Origin: an uncultured Bacteroidales bacterium
GTDB lineage: Bacteria > Bacteroidota > Bacteroidia > Bacteroidales > Paludibacteraceae
Length of the DNA stretch: 50,160 nt
Reading direction: 5' to 3'
NCBI GenBank assembly: GCA_946617165.1
Contig: CAMOJP010000004.1
Span: 1 to 50,160 of the forward strand
The position numbers were made by a program, and so were the translations under genes. The notes beneath the pieces are model-generated. The model was not told the origin of the DNA, ran no database searches, and saw nothing but the letters and a program-made list of their open reading frames with translations. The stretch's first letter is position 1. Every line of letters begins with the position of its first letter. This document shows, piece after piece, positions 15,710 to 24,793 of this stretch.

Positions 15710-16639
15710 ATGATTGATGTCAATGCTGAAATAGGTAAGTTAGACTGGTCGCGCGAGCCGCAAGGTTTGTACGAACCGATAGGTTATACTTTGGCAGCAG
15801 GCGGCAAACGTGTGCGTCCGCAGTTGGCATTATTGGCAACGAAACTGTTTGGGGGCAACGAAGAAGATGTGCTTCCTGCGGCATTGGCACTCGAAGTGTT
15901 CCATAACTTCACGCTGCTCCATGACGATGTGATGGATAAAGCACAGGTGCGTCGCGGACGTCCGACGGTGCATGTTAAATGGAACGAGAACACGGCTATT
16001 CTCTCCGGTGACCAGATGATGATTGAAGCATACAAACTGCTGAGCCGCGTGCCGGAGAAAAAATTGGCGAAGACGCTACGGCTCTTCAATCAGATGGCTA
16101 CCGAGATTTGCGAGGGACAACAATATGATGTGGATTTTGAGTCTCGCGAGGATGTGACGATACCCGAGTATATGGAGATGATTCGTCTCAAGACGAGTGT
16201 ACTCCTTGCGACGGCGTTGCAGATTGGGGCGTATATAGCTGGTGCAACAAAAGAGCAACAGGAGGCTGTTTACGGATACGGGATTCATGTGGGGCTGGCT
16301 TTTCAGATACAGGATGACCTGTTGGACTGCTATGGTGATGAAGCTACTTTCGGGAAGGCCATAGGAGGCGATATAGCAGAAAACAAGAAGACTTATTTGT
16401 GGCTTGTTGCTGCGCAGCAGGGAGCCGCAGCCGAATTAGCAATGCGTAACGAAACGAAAGCGCAGCGTTTTGAACGTGTGATGGCAATATACAACCGATT
16501 GGGTGTGAAAAATGCTGCACTGGAAGAGATAAAATCCCAGACCGCTCAGGCTTTAGACTGCCTGACGAGTCTGCCACAAAATGAATATACCGACCAACTG
16601 CGTGCGCTGGCGCGTAAGTTGGAGGAAAGAAGTAAATAA
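15710..16639 (+). CDS. polyprenyl diphosphate synthase
   Basis: A 309-residue trans-prenyltransferase that condenses isopentenyl diphosphate onto allylic diphosphates. The first aspartate motif DDVMD is at residues 72-76, the second DDLLD at 202-206, with GGKRVRP near residue 31 and GDIAENKKT after the second motif. The residue five before the first motif is Phe67 (FTLLHDD), bulky rather than the Ala seen in octaprenyl synthases, which suggests a C15-C20 product; that is an inference from known chain-length rules. It follows ddl by six bases; undecaprenyl carrier and quinone synthesis are plausible uses. Confidence 0.9.
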   Translation: MIDVNAEIGKLDWSREPQGLYEPIGYTLAAGGKRVRPQLALLATKLFGGNEEDVLPAALALEVFHNFTLLHDDVMDKAQVRRGRPTVHVKWNENTAILSGDQMMIEAYKLLSRVPEKKLAKTLRLFNQMATEICEGQQYDVDFESREDVTIPEYMEMIRLKTSVLLATALQIGAYIAGATKEQQEAVYGYGIHVGLAFQIQDDLLDCYGDEATFGKAIGGDIAENKKTYLWLVAAQQGAAAELAMRNETKAQRFERVMAIYNRLGVKNAALEEIKSQTAQALDCLTSLPQNEYTDQLRALARKLEERSK

Positions 16640-16656
16640 TTTAACCCCATACGATT

Positions 16657-17418
16657 ATGCCTTACAGACGATTACCAAACACAGATCAAGCTCGACTTAG
16701 TGCTTTGCAGAATGCTGTTCAGCGTGCCAGTGAAGCCGACTTTACGGAGCAGGTACTGAATTACCGAACGCTATCAAATGCGCAGCGTTTTCTGTTGCAG
16801 TTTGAGAACCAGGTGTCGCAGTATCGTGAGAACTTCAACGGGCGTGTATCTGCCAACAAACAGTATCGTCATATGGTGCAGAATGCACGTATGTATATCT
16901 CCCACTTCATCCAGGTGCTGAACTTGGCTGTCATACGGGGCGAGATAAAAAAAGAACTGAAAGAACTCTATAAGTTGGACGTGGATTCACATGTGCTGCC
17001 GGATTTAAGTAGCGAGGAAGATATATTGGTATGGGGGCAGAACATTATTGACGGTGAGCAGGAACGTACCCGCTTGGGCGGCTTCCCGATTTATAACCCC
17101 TCTATATCAAAAGTAAAAGTGCACTACGACATCTTCAAGGAGCATCTGACCAACCAGAAGATGCACCGCAAGACGACCAATCGCGTGTACGAGGATTTGG
17201 AGGAATTGCGCAAACAAGCGGACGAGATTATCCTCGATATATGGAACCAAGTAGAGGCATACTACAAGGATAAGTTACCATACGAACGTCTGCGCAGTTG
17301 CAAGAACTACGGACTAATATACTACTACCGTACTGGCGAAAAACATTTGTCGCCGGAAACAGATAAGGCTCTTCAGCGGAAGATTGCCAGCGAACCTACA
17401 ATCCAATGGACTGAGTAG
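16657..17418 (+). CDS. hypothetical helical protein
   Basis: A 253-residue protein with no signal peptide or clear membrane segment and a mainly helical, charged composition. Noted segments are NYRTLSNAQRFLLQFENQV, RMYISHFIQVLNLAVIRGE and DEIILDIWNQVEAYY. I do not recognise the family. It is the last gene of the SDR-ddl-prenyl synthase operon, 17 bases after the prenyl synthase gene, and its 3' end overlaps the convergent cyclo-ligase gene by 23 bases. Confidence 0.75.
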   Translation: MPYRRLPNTDQARLSALQNAVQRASEADFTEQVLNYRTLSNAQRFLLQFENQVSQYRENFNGRVSANKQYRHMVQNARMYISHFIQVLNLAVIRGEIKKELKELYKLDVDSHVLPDLSSEEDILVWGQNIIDGEQERTRLGGFPIYNPSISKVKVHYDIFKEHLTNQKMHRKTTNRVYEDLEELRKQADEIILDIWNQVEAYYKDKLPYERLRSCKNYGLIYYYRTGEKHLSPETDKALQRKIASEPTIQWTE

Positions 17419-18001
17419 GAGTGATCACGCCGTTAACGGGTTTGTCGAAGAGTGAGTGCGGGATATCCCGGTTCTTCACCTGAAAGTCATAAGCGACACC
17501 TAATTGCATGATGCGCTTGTGCTTTTTGAGGAAACGGTCGTAGAAACCTCCTCCGCGTCCAATCCGATTGCACTGGAGGTCAAACACCACTCCCGGCACC
17601 AGAATCAAGTCGATTTTACCCTTGAAAGTGGCGGTCTGTGGCTCAGGAACAGAATAGCGACCCTTTTGCATCATCTGTTCTCCCAGATACTGACGCGGTT
17701 CGATGCTGTGACGATGGGTGACAGGAAGGATAAAGGTCTTCTGACCTTCGTAACGATGCAATAACGGACGTAAATCAACCTCATTGTGGATGGGGTAATA
17801 AATCATAATAGTTTGGGCATTTCGGAAACAAGCCAATTGCTCTAAGCGCGAAATGATAGCCTCGGAATCGGCTTTCGCCTGCGCCTTAGGATAGATACGG
17901 CGCTTCTGCTCAACGAGCGCACGGATAGCTTGCTTTTCCTTACGAAGAACAACCCAGGGGAAGAGACTGTGTAAATCGTGAAGTTGACTCTCAAATAGCA
18001 T
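17396..18001 (-). CDS. 5-formyltetrahydrofolate cyclo-ligase
   Basis: Converts 5-formyl-THF to 5,10-methenyl-THF with ATP. The family signatures are LRKEKQAIRALV near the N-terminus, IMIYYPIHNEVD, PVTHRHSIEPRQY, and the C-terminal DLILVPGVVFD with RIGRGGGFYDRFL and GVAYDFQ. The longest frame begins at 18043, but the minus-strand -7 box at 18033-18040 lies inside that extension, so I take the next ATG at 18001, giving 201 residues, the usual family length. The 3' end overlaps the convergent hypothetical gene. Confidence 0.9.
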   Translation of the reverse strand: MLFESQLHDLHSLFPWVVLRKEKQAIRALVEQKRRIYPKAQAKADSEAIISRLEQLACFRNAQTIMIYYPIHNEVDLRPLLHRYEGQKTFILPVTHRHSIEPRQYLGEQMMQKGRYSVPEPQTATFKGKIDLILVPGVVFDLQCNRIGRGGGFYDRFLKKHKRIMQLGVAYDFQVKNRDIPHSLFDKPVNGVITPTQSIGL

Positions 18002-18032
18002 AAAAAAAAATATGATTGAATAAACGTGGCGA

Positions 18033-18040
18033 CAAAAGTA
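18033..18040 (-). promoter_or_regulatory. -7 promoter box TACTTTTG of the cyclo-ligase gene
   Basis: Reads CAAAAGTA on the plus strand. Its position, 32 bases upstream of the ATG at 18001, decides the start codon of that gene. Confidence 0.65.
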
Positions 18041-18070
18041 CAAAAAAAATACTAATTGACCAAAAAAAAG

Positions 18071-18079
18071 TAATATTTG
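18071..18079 (+). promoter_or_regulatory. near-consensus -7 promoter TAATATTTG
   Basis: One base longer than TAnnTTTG; lies 11 bases before the lipoprotein start at 18090 and back to back with the minus-strand promoter at 18033. Confidence 0.4.
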
Positions 18080-18089
18080 TAGAACTTAT

Positions 18090-19454
18090 ATGAAGAATTG
18101 GCATTTTATACGGCATATTTCATTTATACTGGTGGCAACATGCCTGTTTGCATGCAATGACAAACAGACTACGCCTCAAACCTCTAATGTGGCACAACTC
18201 ACATCGTTCTCTTTTGCTGAAATAAAGAATATGCCCGGTTTGGCTGAGGCTAAGTTCAAGGTGGACGAACGGATAGATACAGGGTTGGTGACGAATCAAA
18301 TCTCCCGTATTGATTCCATGCGATATGGTACCTCCCTTAAAAAAGTAGTTCCTAAGTTCACATTTGCCGCCTCTCCGGGCTCGGCATATATCCATTTGGG
18401 TGACACAACAATCGACCTCTCCGGGTCTGATACGCTCGATTTTACACGCACTCCTATCTATCTGTCCGTCGTATCATCAGACCTGTCCAAAACGAAAGTA
18501 TATGAAATTAAGACCACCGTACATACTGTTGATCCAGATCTTTATCACTGGCAAACGCTTACCGCCTCTGCTTTTGCTCCTGAAGATGAGGAACAGCAAG
18601 TGGTAATGGTTGGTTCGACCTTCTATTGGTTTAGTAATAATGGCTTCTCTAATAGGTTGCACACCTCAGCGGATGCCGTTACGTGGACGGAAAAGACACT
18701 TTCCGGTTTACCTTCAGTGTGCCATGTGAAGAGTATTATCTGCCATGATAACAAACTGTATTATGTGGATACAACAAAACTTTACATCTCGACCGATGCG
18801 GAGAACTGGACCGCAACGGACCTCAGTGCCAAGCCCTTCAGGATGGAGACGATGCTTATGTCATTCAATGACACAGTGTGGTTGCTCGTTAAGGATAAAG
18901 AGATGACCTATCGCTTGGCTCAAGTAGTGGCAGATACTGTGAAAGTGACAAGTCTTGAATTGGATGAGGATTTCCCGGTCAGTGGTTTCTCTACCGTGGC
19001 GTTTGAGAGTTCCAGCGAACGCAAAAGAGCACTTGTTATGGGAGGCTATACAAAATATGGGCGTTCAATGAATAGCCGCTGGAGTATTGAGTATGCACCT
19101 ACGATTAAAAATCTGTATCGACTGACGAATTACTCCGTCGAACAAACCGACTTCTCTACTTTGACCGGGGCGTCTGTTATCTGGTATAAAAACCAGTTAA
19201 TGCTGCTCGGCGGCGTAAATAAAGATATGGAATTCCGTGGAACAGATATCTGGATATCTACCAACGAGGGCTATTCCTGGACAAAAGCGGACACGGCTAA
19301 ATGTAAGTTGCCCGCATTGTACACCAGACGGCAGAAGCAGTCCGTTATTGTGTATGACAATAATATATATGTGCTGGGTGGAGAAGACCTCAGTACTACT
19401 TATACGGACGTATATCGCGGCAGACTCAATTCTATCGATTGGCCTACTGAATAG
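18090..19454 (+). CDS. DUF6242-type lipoprotein with Kelch-like beta-propeller
   Basis: A 454-residue lipoprotein with lipobox LFAC (Cys22). The N-terminal part (to about residue 145) is a beta-sandwich-like domain ending in SDLSKTKVYEIKTTV; the rest shows repeated blades with W-T/S motifs (DAVTWTEKTLSGLPS, DAENWTATDLSAKP, LMLLGGVNKDMEF, NNIYVLGGEDLS) as in Kelch/sialidase-type propellers. This matches the DUF6242 group of Bacteroidales. Location is probably the outer membrane or periplasm. The gene precedes pgk by 26 bases with no promoter between, so they are likely co-transcribed, which is unusual for pgk. Confidence 0.75.
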   Translation: MKNWHFIRHISFILVATCLFACNDKQTTPQTSNVAQLTSFSFAEIKNMPGLAEAKFKVDERIDTGLVTNQISRIDSMRYGTSLKKVVPKFTFAASPGSAYIHLGDTTIDLSGSDTLDFTRTPIYLSVVSSDLSKTKVYEIKTTVHTVDPDLYHWQTLTASAFAPEDEEQQVVMVGSTFYWFSNNGFSNRLHTSADAVTWTEKTLSGLPSVCHVKSIICHDNKLYYVDTTKLYISTDAENWTATDLSAKPFRMETMLMSFNDTVWLLVKDKEMTYRLAQVVADTVKVTSLELDEDFPVSGFSTVAFESSSERKRALVMGGYTKYGRSMNSRWSIEYAPTIKNLYRLTNYSVEQTDFSTLTGASVIWYKNQLMLLGGVNKDMEFRGTDIWISTNEGYSWTKADTAKCKLPALYTRRQKQSVIVYDNNIYVLGGEDLSTTYTDVYRGRLNSIDWPTE

Positions 19455-19480
19455 AATCAATACAAACAAACTAAATATTA

Positions 19481-20737
19481 ATGATTATGACAATTGACAA
19501 TTACAAATTCGCTGGTAAGAAAGCGATTGTACGTGTGGACTTCAATGTACCACTCGACGAAAATGGAGTTATTACTGACGATACCCGTATCCGCGGTGCA
19601 CTCCCGACTCTTCAACACATCCTCAACGAAGGTGGTGCGCTCATTATCATGAGCCATATGGGTAAACCTAAAGGAAAAGTGAACGCTAAGTTCAGCCTCA
19701 GCCAGATTGTAGATGCTGTTAGCAAGGCACTTGGCACAAAAGTAATGTTCGCTCCGGACTGCGCTAAAGCTAAAGAACAAGCTGATGCACTCAAACCCGG
19801 TGAGGTCCTGATGCTCGAGAATCTGCGTTTTTATGCTGAGGAAGAAGGCAAACCGGTAGGTATTGAGAAAGAAGACCCTGCTTATGATGAGGCTAAAAAG
19901 GCAATGAAAGCAAGCCAGAAAGAGTTTGCTAAAACACTCGCTTCTTATGCAGATTGCTATGTGAATGACGCTTTCGGTACTGCACACCGTAAACACGCTT
20001 CTACAGCCGTTATCGCTGATTACTTCGACGCTGACAATAAGATGCTCGGCTACCTTATGGAGAAAGAAGTACAGGCCGTTGAGAATATCCTGAACAACAT
20101 CAAACGTCCATTCACTGCGATTATGGGTGGCTCGAAAGTATCTACCAAGATTGGTATCATCGAAAACCTTATGAACAAGGTGGATAACCTTATTCTCTGT
20201 GGTGGTATGACCTATACGTTCGCTAAGGCTCAAGGCGGTCATGTCGGTAACTCTATCTGTGAGGACGATAAACTGGATCTGGCTCTGGATATCATCGCAC
20301 AAGCAAAGGCTAAAGGGGTTAACCTCGTGCTCGGCACTGACTCGGTATGTGGCGATAAGTTTGCTAACGATGCCAAACAACTCGTTTGCCCGAGTGGTGC
20401 TATTCCCGATGGCTGGGAAGGACTTGATGCAGGTCCTGAAAGCCGCAAAGCATTTGCTAAAGCTATTGAAGGTGCAAAAACTATTCTTTGGAATGGTCCT
20501 GCCGGCGTATTCGAATTTGATAACTTCACAGGCGGTAGTAAAGCAATCGCTGAGGCTGTAGCTAAAGCAACTGATGAAGGCGCTTATAGCCTTATCGGAG
20601 GTGGCGATAGTGTCGCTTGCGTTAATAAATTCGGAATGGCTGACCGCGTAAGTTATATCTCTACCGGCGGTGGCGCTCTGCTCGAGGCTATCGAAGGCAA
20701 AGTGCTGCCTGGTGTTGCTGCAATTAAAGGAGAATAA
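19481..20737 (+). CDS. pgk: phosphoglycerate kinase
   Basis: A 418-residue glycolytic enzyme transferring phosphate between 1,3-bisphosphoglycerate and ADP. Signatures are [11 protein letters not shown] at the N-terminus, [63 protein letters not shown] and [13 protein letters not shown] near the C-terminus. The start could also be the second ATG at 19487 (MTIDNY). It lies between a DUF6242 lipoprotein and DUF3127. Another glycolytic gene, pfkA, is at 31212. Confidence 0.97.
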   Translation: MIMTIDNYKFAGKKAIVRVDFNVPLDENGVITDDTRIRGALPTLQHILNEGGALIIMSHMGKPKGKVNAKFSLSQIVDAVSKALGTKVMFAPDCAKAKEQADALKPGEVLMLENLRFYAEEEGKPVGIEKEDPAYDEAKKAMKASQKEFAKTLASYADCYVNDAFGTAHRKHASTAVIADYFDADNKMLGYLMEKEVQAVENILNNIKRPFTAIMGGSKVSTKIGIIENLMNKVDNLILCGGMTYTFAKAQGGHVGNSICEDDKLDLALDIIAQAKAKGVNLVLGTDSVCGDKFANDAKQLVCPSGAIPDGWEGLDAGPESRKAFAKAIEGAKTILWNGPAGVFEFDNFTGGSKAIAEAVAKATDEGAYSLIGGGDSVACVNKFGMADRVSYISTGGGALLEAIEGKVLPGVAAIKGE

Positions 20738-20739
20738 AG

Positions 20740-21153
20740 ATGGAAATAGTAGGTAAAATTATTCAAGTTTTGCCGGCACAAGAAGGTGTTGGTAAAAATG
20801 GAAATCCTTGGAAAGTACAAGGATACGTACTAGAGACTCAGGAGCAATACCCTCGAAAGGTGCAGTTTGAGATTTTCGGTGAAGACCGTATTAAAAATAA
20901 CCCTTGTGAGATAGACCAGATAGTAACCGTATCGTTTGATATAGAGAGTCGCGAGTTTAACGGTCGTTGGTACACCTCTATCCGCGCTTGGCGCGTACAA
21001 CAAGGTGATACTACTGCCGCCGCAGCTGCTGTAACTCAACCTGTTGCCGCTCCTCAAGCACCACAAACTCCTGCTGCTGAACCGATGACCGGTAATGTAC
21101 AGACTTTTGATGCTGTAGCAGCACAAGACGATGGTACTGATTTGCCATTCTGA
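20740..21153 (+). CDS. DUF3127 protein, OB-fold with SSB-like acidic tail
   Basis: A 137-residue protein. The first 90 residues (MEIVGKIIQVLP ... KVQFEIFGED ... RWYTSIRAWRVQ) match DUF3127, a Bacteroidota OB-fold domain similar to single-stranded DNA-binding proteins. An Ala/Pro/Gln-rich linker follows, and the protein ends DDGTDLPF, which resembles the acidic DDDIPF tip by which SSB recruits partners. A nucleic-acid binding role is therefore plausible. It starts two bases after pgk and its stop overlaps the next start by one base. Confidence 0.85.
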   Translation: MEIVGKIIQVLPAQEGVGKNGNPWKVQGYVLETQEQYPRKVQFEIFGEDRIKNNPCEIDQIVTVSFDIESREFNGRWYTSIRAWRVQQGDTTAAAAAVTQPVAAPQAPQTPAAEPMTGNVQTFDAVAAQDDGTDLPF

Positions 21154-22280
21154 TGCGCAAAGTTTGGATAACCATATTAATCTGCATTCTGACGGGCGGC
21201 ATACTGCTCTGCGCCGTCCGTTGGAATGCTTGGTTTGGCAATCCGCCTGAACCCGTTTGGACGGGAGATATAATTCCTTATACCTTCCACACGTTCGGCG
21301 ATGATAGCGTTCCCGGATTTGAATATTCAGGAATAGAGTGGGTTGATGTTAAGCAACCTGATACCTTGGAGATGCTTGTCTTTGGCGATGTGCATAACTC
21401 GCTAAAAAGCTCTCAGTGGCAGGCCGTCGCACAACGTCATCCTCACGCTGACTGCTATTGCCAAATAGGCGATTTTGTGGAACGGGGCTATGACTACTAT
21501 AACCAGATGCTCTATCATGAGTTAGCCGGTACTGATTTTGAGGCACTCCCTATCATTAACGTTCCCGGTAATCATGAATACCGCAAAGGTATTATACGCA
21601 AACTTCCGGATTATTGGACCTCTACCTTCCGCCATCCGCACAACGGACCTATCAACTTTGAAGGCACAACCTACTATGTCGATTTGGAGGATGTGCGTGT
21701 CATTGCTCTGAATACAAATGGCCTGCAGCATTTGCATGACTATACTCGCGTTAATACTTGGCTCAAACAAACAATTGACGATGCTGAAGGACGTTTTATT
21801 GTCGTAATCATGCATCATCCTGTTCACTCCAGCGGTATGGGAAGGCAAAATATTAACATAGCTATGGCTTTTGCCAGACCGCTCCAAAAAGCTGATTTAG
21901 TCTTTGCGGGACATGACCATACCTACGCGCGTGACCTGCCTTATATCAATACTAATTCAGCGGAGAAATTCTATCTCCATAAACTCAGCCCGCGCTTTGA
22001 ACGAGTGGGGGCGGGTATGCAACTCTATGAAGTCGTACGTATTTATGGAGATACCTTGAGTATGCAGACCAGATACATTGACACAGGTGAGTTGTATGAC
22101 GATATTCTTATTGTCCGCACTGGAGAAGAGAAACAAATTATTGATAACGCACCAACTGTTCCGGAGATAATTGATATCCCCGCACGCTATCAGCATAAAA
22201 CCAATTGGAAAACAAAATTATTCCTTAAGAGACGCGTCAAGCGGTTACACCCAGTTCCAATAGAACCGTCAGTCGAATAG
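21153..22280 (+). CDS. membrane-anchored metallophosphoesterase
   Basis: A 375-residue protein with an N-terminal hydrophobic segment (residues 4-22) that may be a signal anchor. The calcineurin-like metal ligands are all present: FGDVHN (about 77-82), GDFVERG (106-112), GNHEY (139-143), MHHPVH (about 226) and GHDHTYARD (about 255). The fold resembles exported purple-acid-type or cyclic-nucleotide phosphoesterases; the substrate is unknown. Start overlaps the DUF3127 stop by one base (TGATG). Its 3' end overlaps the convergent recO by 12 bases. Confidence 0.85.
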   Translation: MRKVWITILICILTGGILLCAVRWNAWFGNPPEPVWTGDIIPYTFHTFGDDSVPGFEYSGIEWVDVKQPDTLEMLVFGDVHNSLKSSQWQAVAQRHPHADCYCQIGDFVERGYDYYNQMLYHELAGTDFEALPIINVPGNHEYRKGIIRKLPDYWTSTFRHPHNGPINFEGTTYYVDLEDVRVIALNTNGLQHLHDYTRVNTWLKQTIDDAEGRFIVVIMHHPVHSSGMGRQNINIAMAFARPLQKADLVFAGHDHTYARDLPYINTNSAEKFYLHKLSPRFERVGAGMQLYEVVRIYGDTLSMQTRYIDTGELYDDILIVRTGEEKQIIDNAPTVPEIIDIPARYQHKTNWKTKLFLKRRVKRLHPVPIEPSVE

Positions 22281-22862
22281 TTCTGTCAGAACATCTATAG
22301 ATTTAGGTCGCCTGAAATCCTCTAAGTGTAGTTGATAATAGTCACACCACTCTTGAATGAGATTTTGGCGGTCTTTTCTATTGATAGGCATACGCAGTAA
22401 GGATGCTACGTCTGCTTCATTGACACCAATACCTAAGACCGTTGCGAAACCGGACAGAAAGCGCAGATGCACATTTTCTATATCCTCCGCTTCAGCTATG
22501 TCGTGAATCGTACCCGCTAAAAAATCAAACATCTGCTCGTCCTGCATTGGATGACGTAGCGTATTATAGAGTATTTCGGTAACAAATAACGCTACCGACT
22601 GACGACGTATATCCGCCGTCTGAGGTATATAATATATCAATCGGGCTTCTTTCACACTTGGTAACGGACGGTCTGCACGAATATCGGCTGTTACTTCGAT
22701 TAAGGACAAAGGACTATAGATAGCGGTTGACTTCTTCTTTGAGCCTGCACCATATACCATATAATTAACGCGACCGCACGCACGCGTGTACGTGTGAAGA
22801 ACATGTGACGCGTCTCCACGACGCTGAAGATTTAATACTATCGATTCTGTGGTCGTAAGCAC
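22269..22862 (-). CDS. recO: DNA repair protein RecO
   Basis: A 197-residue recombination mediator that helps load RecA at gaps in the RecFOR pathway. The N-terminal OB-fold (TESIVLNLQRRGDASHVLHTYT, GRVNYMVYGAGSKKKS) and the helical remainder with FVTEILYNTLRHP fit Bacteroidota RecO. It is shorter than the usual 230-250 residues and has no visible Cys cluster for zinc. The start codon is GTG at 22862; no ATG lies nearby, and a minus-strand -7 box at 22883-22890 leaves only a short leader. Confidence 0.85.
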   Translation of the reverse strand: MLTTTESIVLNLQRRGDASHVLHTYTRACGRVNYMVYGAGSKKKSTAIYSPLSLIEVTADIRADRPLPSVKEARLIYYIPQTADIRRQSVALFVTEILYNTLRHPMQDEQMFDFLAGTIHDIAEAEDIENVHLRFLSGFATVLGIGVNEADVASLLRMPINRKDRQNLIQEWCDYYQLHLEDFRRPKSIDVLTELFD

Positions 22863-22882
22863 TTTTTGGGCTATATCGAGTG

Positions 22883-22890
22883 CAAAATTA
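22883..22890 (-). promoter_or_regulatory. -7 promoter box TAATTTTG of recO
   Basis: Reads CAAAATTA on the plus strand, about 20 bases upstream of the GTG start. Confidence 0.55.
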
Positions 22891-22965
22891 CTGCTTTTTT
22901 TCCATATAATTGCTATGAAATAGAAAAAAAATGTAAAAAAGTTTTGCTAATTCAGAAAAAAGCAG

Positions 22966-22973
22966 TACCTTTG
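22966..22973 (+). promoter_or_regulatory. -7 promoter box TACCTTTG of rpmH
   Basis: In the extended context AAAAAGCAGTACCTTTGCA; TTTTG at 22942-22946 is a fitting -33 element. The rpmH start is 30 bases downstream. Confidence 0.75.
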
Positions 22974-23002
22974 CACGCTTTTTTGTAAAAAATTGAAAGA
23001 AT

Positions 23003-23161
23003 ATGAAACGTACATTCCAACCTTCACAACGCAAGAGACGTAACAAACACGGTTTCCTTGAGAGAATGGCATCCGCTAATGGTCGCCGCGTTTTGGCTGC
23101 TCGTCGCGCTAAAGGTCGTAAGAAACTGACCGTTGCCGACGAAGGACGCCATAAATATTAA
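23003..23161 (+). CDS. rpmH: 50S ribosomal protein L34
   Basis: A 52-residue protein beginning [19 protein letters not shown] with the L34 signature and the basic motif [18 protein letters not shown]. Length and composition are typical. It has its own promoter and terminator, so it is expressed separately from rbfA downstream. The usual neighbours rnpA and dnaA are absent, as often in Bacteroidota. Confidence 0.95.
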   Translation: MKRTFQPSQRKRRNKHGFLERMASANGRRVLAARRAKGRKKLTVADEGRHKY

Positions 23162-23192
23162 TTAGTTTATATACTAATTTTATATCAATTAC

Positions 23193-23226
23193 AGGGAAAA
23201 GAGATGCGTCTCCTTTCCCTTGTTTT
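23193..23226 (+). terminator. intrinsic terminator of rpmH
   Basis: Stem AGGGAAA-A-GAGA / TCTC-C-TTTCCCT (23193-23204 with 23209-23220), loop TGCG, one A-C mismatch, followed by TGTTTT. It overlaps the first in-frame ATG of the rbfA frame (23220), so that ATG is not the start. Confidence 0.7.
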
Positions 23227-23237
23227 GCACTTACTAT

Positions 23238-23573
23238 ATGGAATCAACAAGACAACACAAAATTGCGCGTCTCATACAAAAAGACCTAAGTGATATCTTC
23301 TTACGCTACGCGCGCACGAAGTCCGGAGTGCTCATCTCTGTCAGCGAGGTGCGTATCTCGCCGGATTTGGCTATTGCACATGTCTATCTCAGTATCTTCC
23401 CCCAAGACAGGGTTAAAGCAATAATGGAAGCTGTTGAGAATGATAAAGGCAAAATTCGTGGAGAGATGGGGACACTGGAGCGCCATCAGCTACGAATAAT
23501 TCCGGAACTGCATTTCCACCTTGATGAAACAATTGAGAGGATGGAACGTATTGACGAACTGCTAAATAAGTAA
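23238..23573 (+). CDS. rbfA: ribosome-binding factor A
   Basis: A 111-residue KH-like fold protein needed for 30S maturation. It begins MESTRQHKIARLIQKDLSDIF; central VRISPDLAIAHVYLSIFP and the C-terminal LRIIPELHFHLDETIERMERIDELL are the family hallmarks. The frame is open from 23220 but the first 18 bases lie in the rpmH terminator, so 23238 is the start. First gene of a series with an FtsX-like permease, a lipoprotein, xerD and a DUF5686 protein. Confidence 0.9.
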   Translation: MESTRQHKIARLIQKDLSDIFLRYARTKSGVLISVSEVRISPDLAIAHVYLSIFPQDRVKAIMEAVENDKGKIRGEMGTLERHQLRIIPELHFHLDETIERMERIDELLNK

Positions 23574-23575
23574 TA

Positions 23576-24793
23576 GTGAGTCAGTTAGAGCGACATATAG
23601 CATGGCGATATATCTTCTCTAAGAAAAGTCATAATGCAATCAACATCGTAAGTGGTGTCAGTGCTACTGCGGTTGGCGTGGTGACAGCGGCTATGGTTTG
23701 TGTCCTAAGTGTGATGAATGGTTTTGGTTCTTTAATTGAGAGCATGTTCTCCCAATTTGATCCTCAGCTACGCATCACTGCTACCACCGGCAAGAGTTTC
23801 TCTATGGAGGATGAGCCTATTCAATCCGTCCTTGCCTTACCGTATATACAACTCGTTTCCCAGACCGTTGAGGAAACGGCGCTCATCCGTTATAAGGAGC
23901 ATCAACTGCCTGCACATTTGGTGGGGGTGGATGACAACTTTCAGCAGCTTACTGCTATCGACTCCATTATCACGGACGGTAAGTATTCCGTTTTTGATGG
24001 TGCTTTTGAGCGTGCGGTGCTTGGTCAGGGCTTGGCCTCTCAAATAGGTATCAATGCGCATTTCGTAGGCGGAATCCATATCTTTGCGCCTAAGCGTACG
24101 GAACGGGTTAATCTGCTAAGACCGGACAAAAGTTTTAACGAGGCTACGACCTTTATATCCGCTACCTTTGCTGTGAATCAGGTTAAGTACGATGATGCTT
24201 ATATGCTGATCTCCTTACCGCTTGCGCGGCAACTCTTTGACTACGATTCAATAACCGTTACTGCCCTTAATCTGCAACTTACGCCCAATATCACTACGCG
24301 TCAGGCTAAAAAGCAAATCCGTGCTATCTTGCGCGATGATTATCAAGTCCAGGACCGGTATGAGCAGCAAGCTGATTTCTTTCGCATCCTTAAGATTGAG
24401 AAACTGCTTACCATTCTTCTTATGACTTTTATTCTGCTTATCGCCTGCTTTAATATTATCAGTTCGCTATCAATGCTTATGATTGACAAGAAAGAGGATA
24501 TCCGTATCCTTAATAACTTGGGCGCGGATGAGAAAACGATTCGGACTATCTTTCTGTATGAAGGTTGGCTGATAAGTAGTCTTGGGGCAATAGTCGGTTT
24601 GGTAGCAGGACTTATCATGAGTCTTATCCAAGAGTATTTTGGTATTATCAAATTAGGTACCGGTACAGAGTATATTATATCCTCCTATCCGGTTCAAGTG
24701 CAGGCATTGGATATTATCATTGTTGCTGTAGTAGTATTGGTATTAGGCTATCTGTCTGCGTGGTACCCTGTTCGTAAATTACGTGTTGAATAA
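23576..24793 (+). CDS. FtsX-like ABC permease (LolC/LolE-type)
   Basis: A 405-residue inner-membrane protein with the MacB/FtsX layout: one membrane helix near residues 25-48 (VSATAVGVVTAAMVCVLSVMNGFG), a large periplasmic domain (about 50-270), and three C-terminal helices (LLTILLMTFILLIACFNIIS, LISSLGAIVGLVAGLIMS and a last one near 375-395). The N-terminal ARRYIFSKKSHNAINI-like segment (here HIAWRYIFSKKSHNAIN) is typical of lipoprotein-releasing permeases, so it may help lipoproteins leave the inner membrane. The start is GTG, two bases after the rbfA stop. No ATPase gene is adjacent. Confidence 0.85.
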   Translation: MSQLERHIAWRYIFSKKSHNAINIVSGVSATAVGVVTAAMVCVLSVMNGFGSLIESMFSQFDPQLRITATTGKSFSMEDEPIQSVLALPYIQLVSQTVEETALIRYKEHQLPAHLVGVDDNFQQLTAIDSIITDGKYSVFDGAFERAVLGQGLASQIGINAHFVGGIHIFAPKRTERVNLLRPDKSFNEATTFISATFAVNQVKYDDAYMLISLPLARQLFDYDSITVTALNLQLTPNITTRQAKKQIRAILRDDYQVQDRYEQQADFFRILKIEKLLTILLMTFILLIACFNIISSLSMLMIDKKEDIRILNNLGADEKTIRTIFLYEGWLISSLGAIVGLVAGLIMSLIQEYFGIIKLGTGTEYIISSYPVQVQALDIIIVAVVVLVLGYLSAWYPVRKLRVE

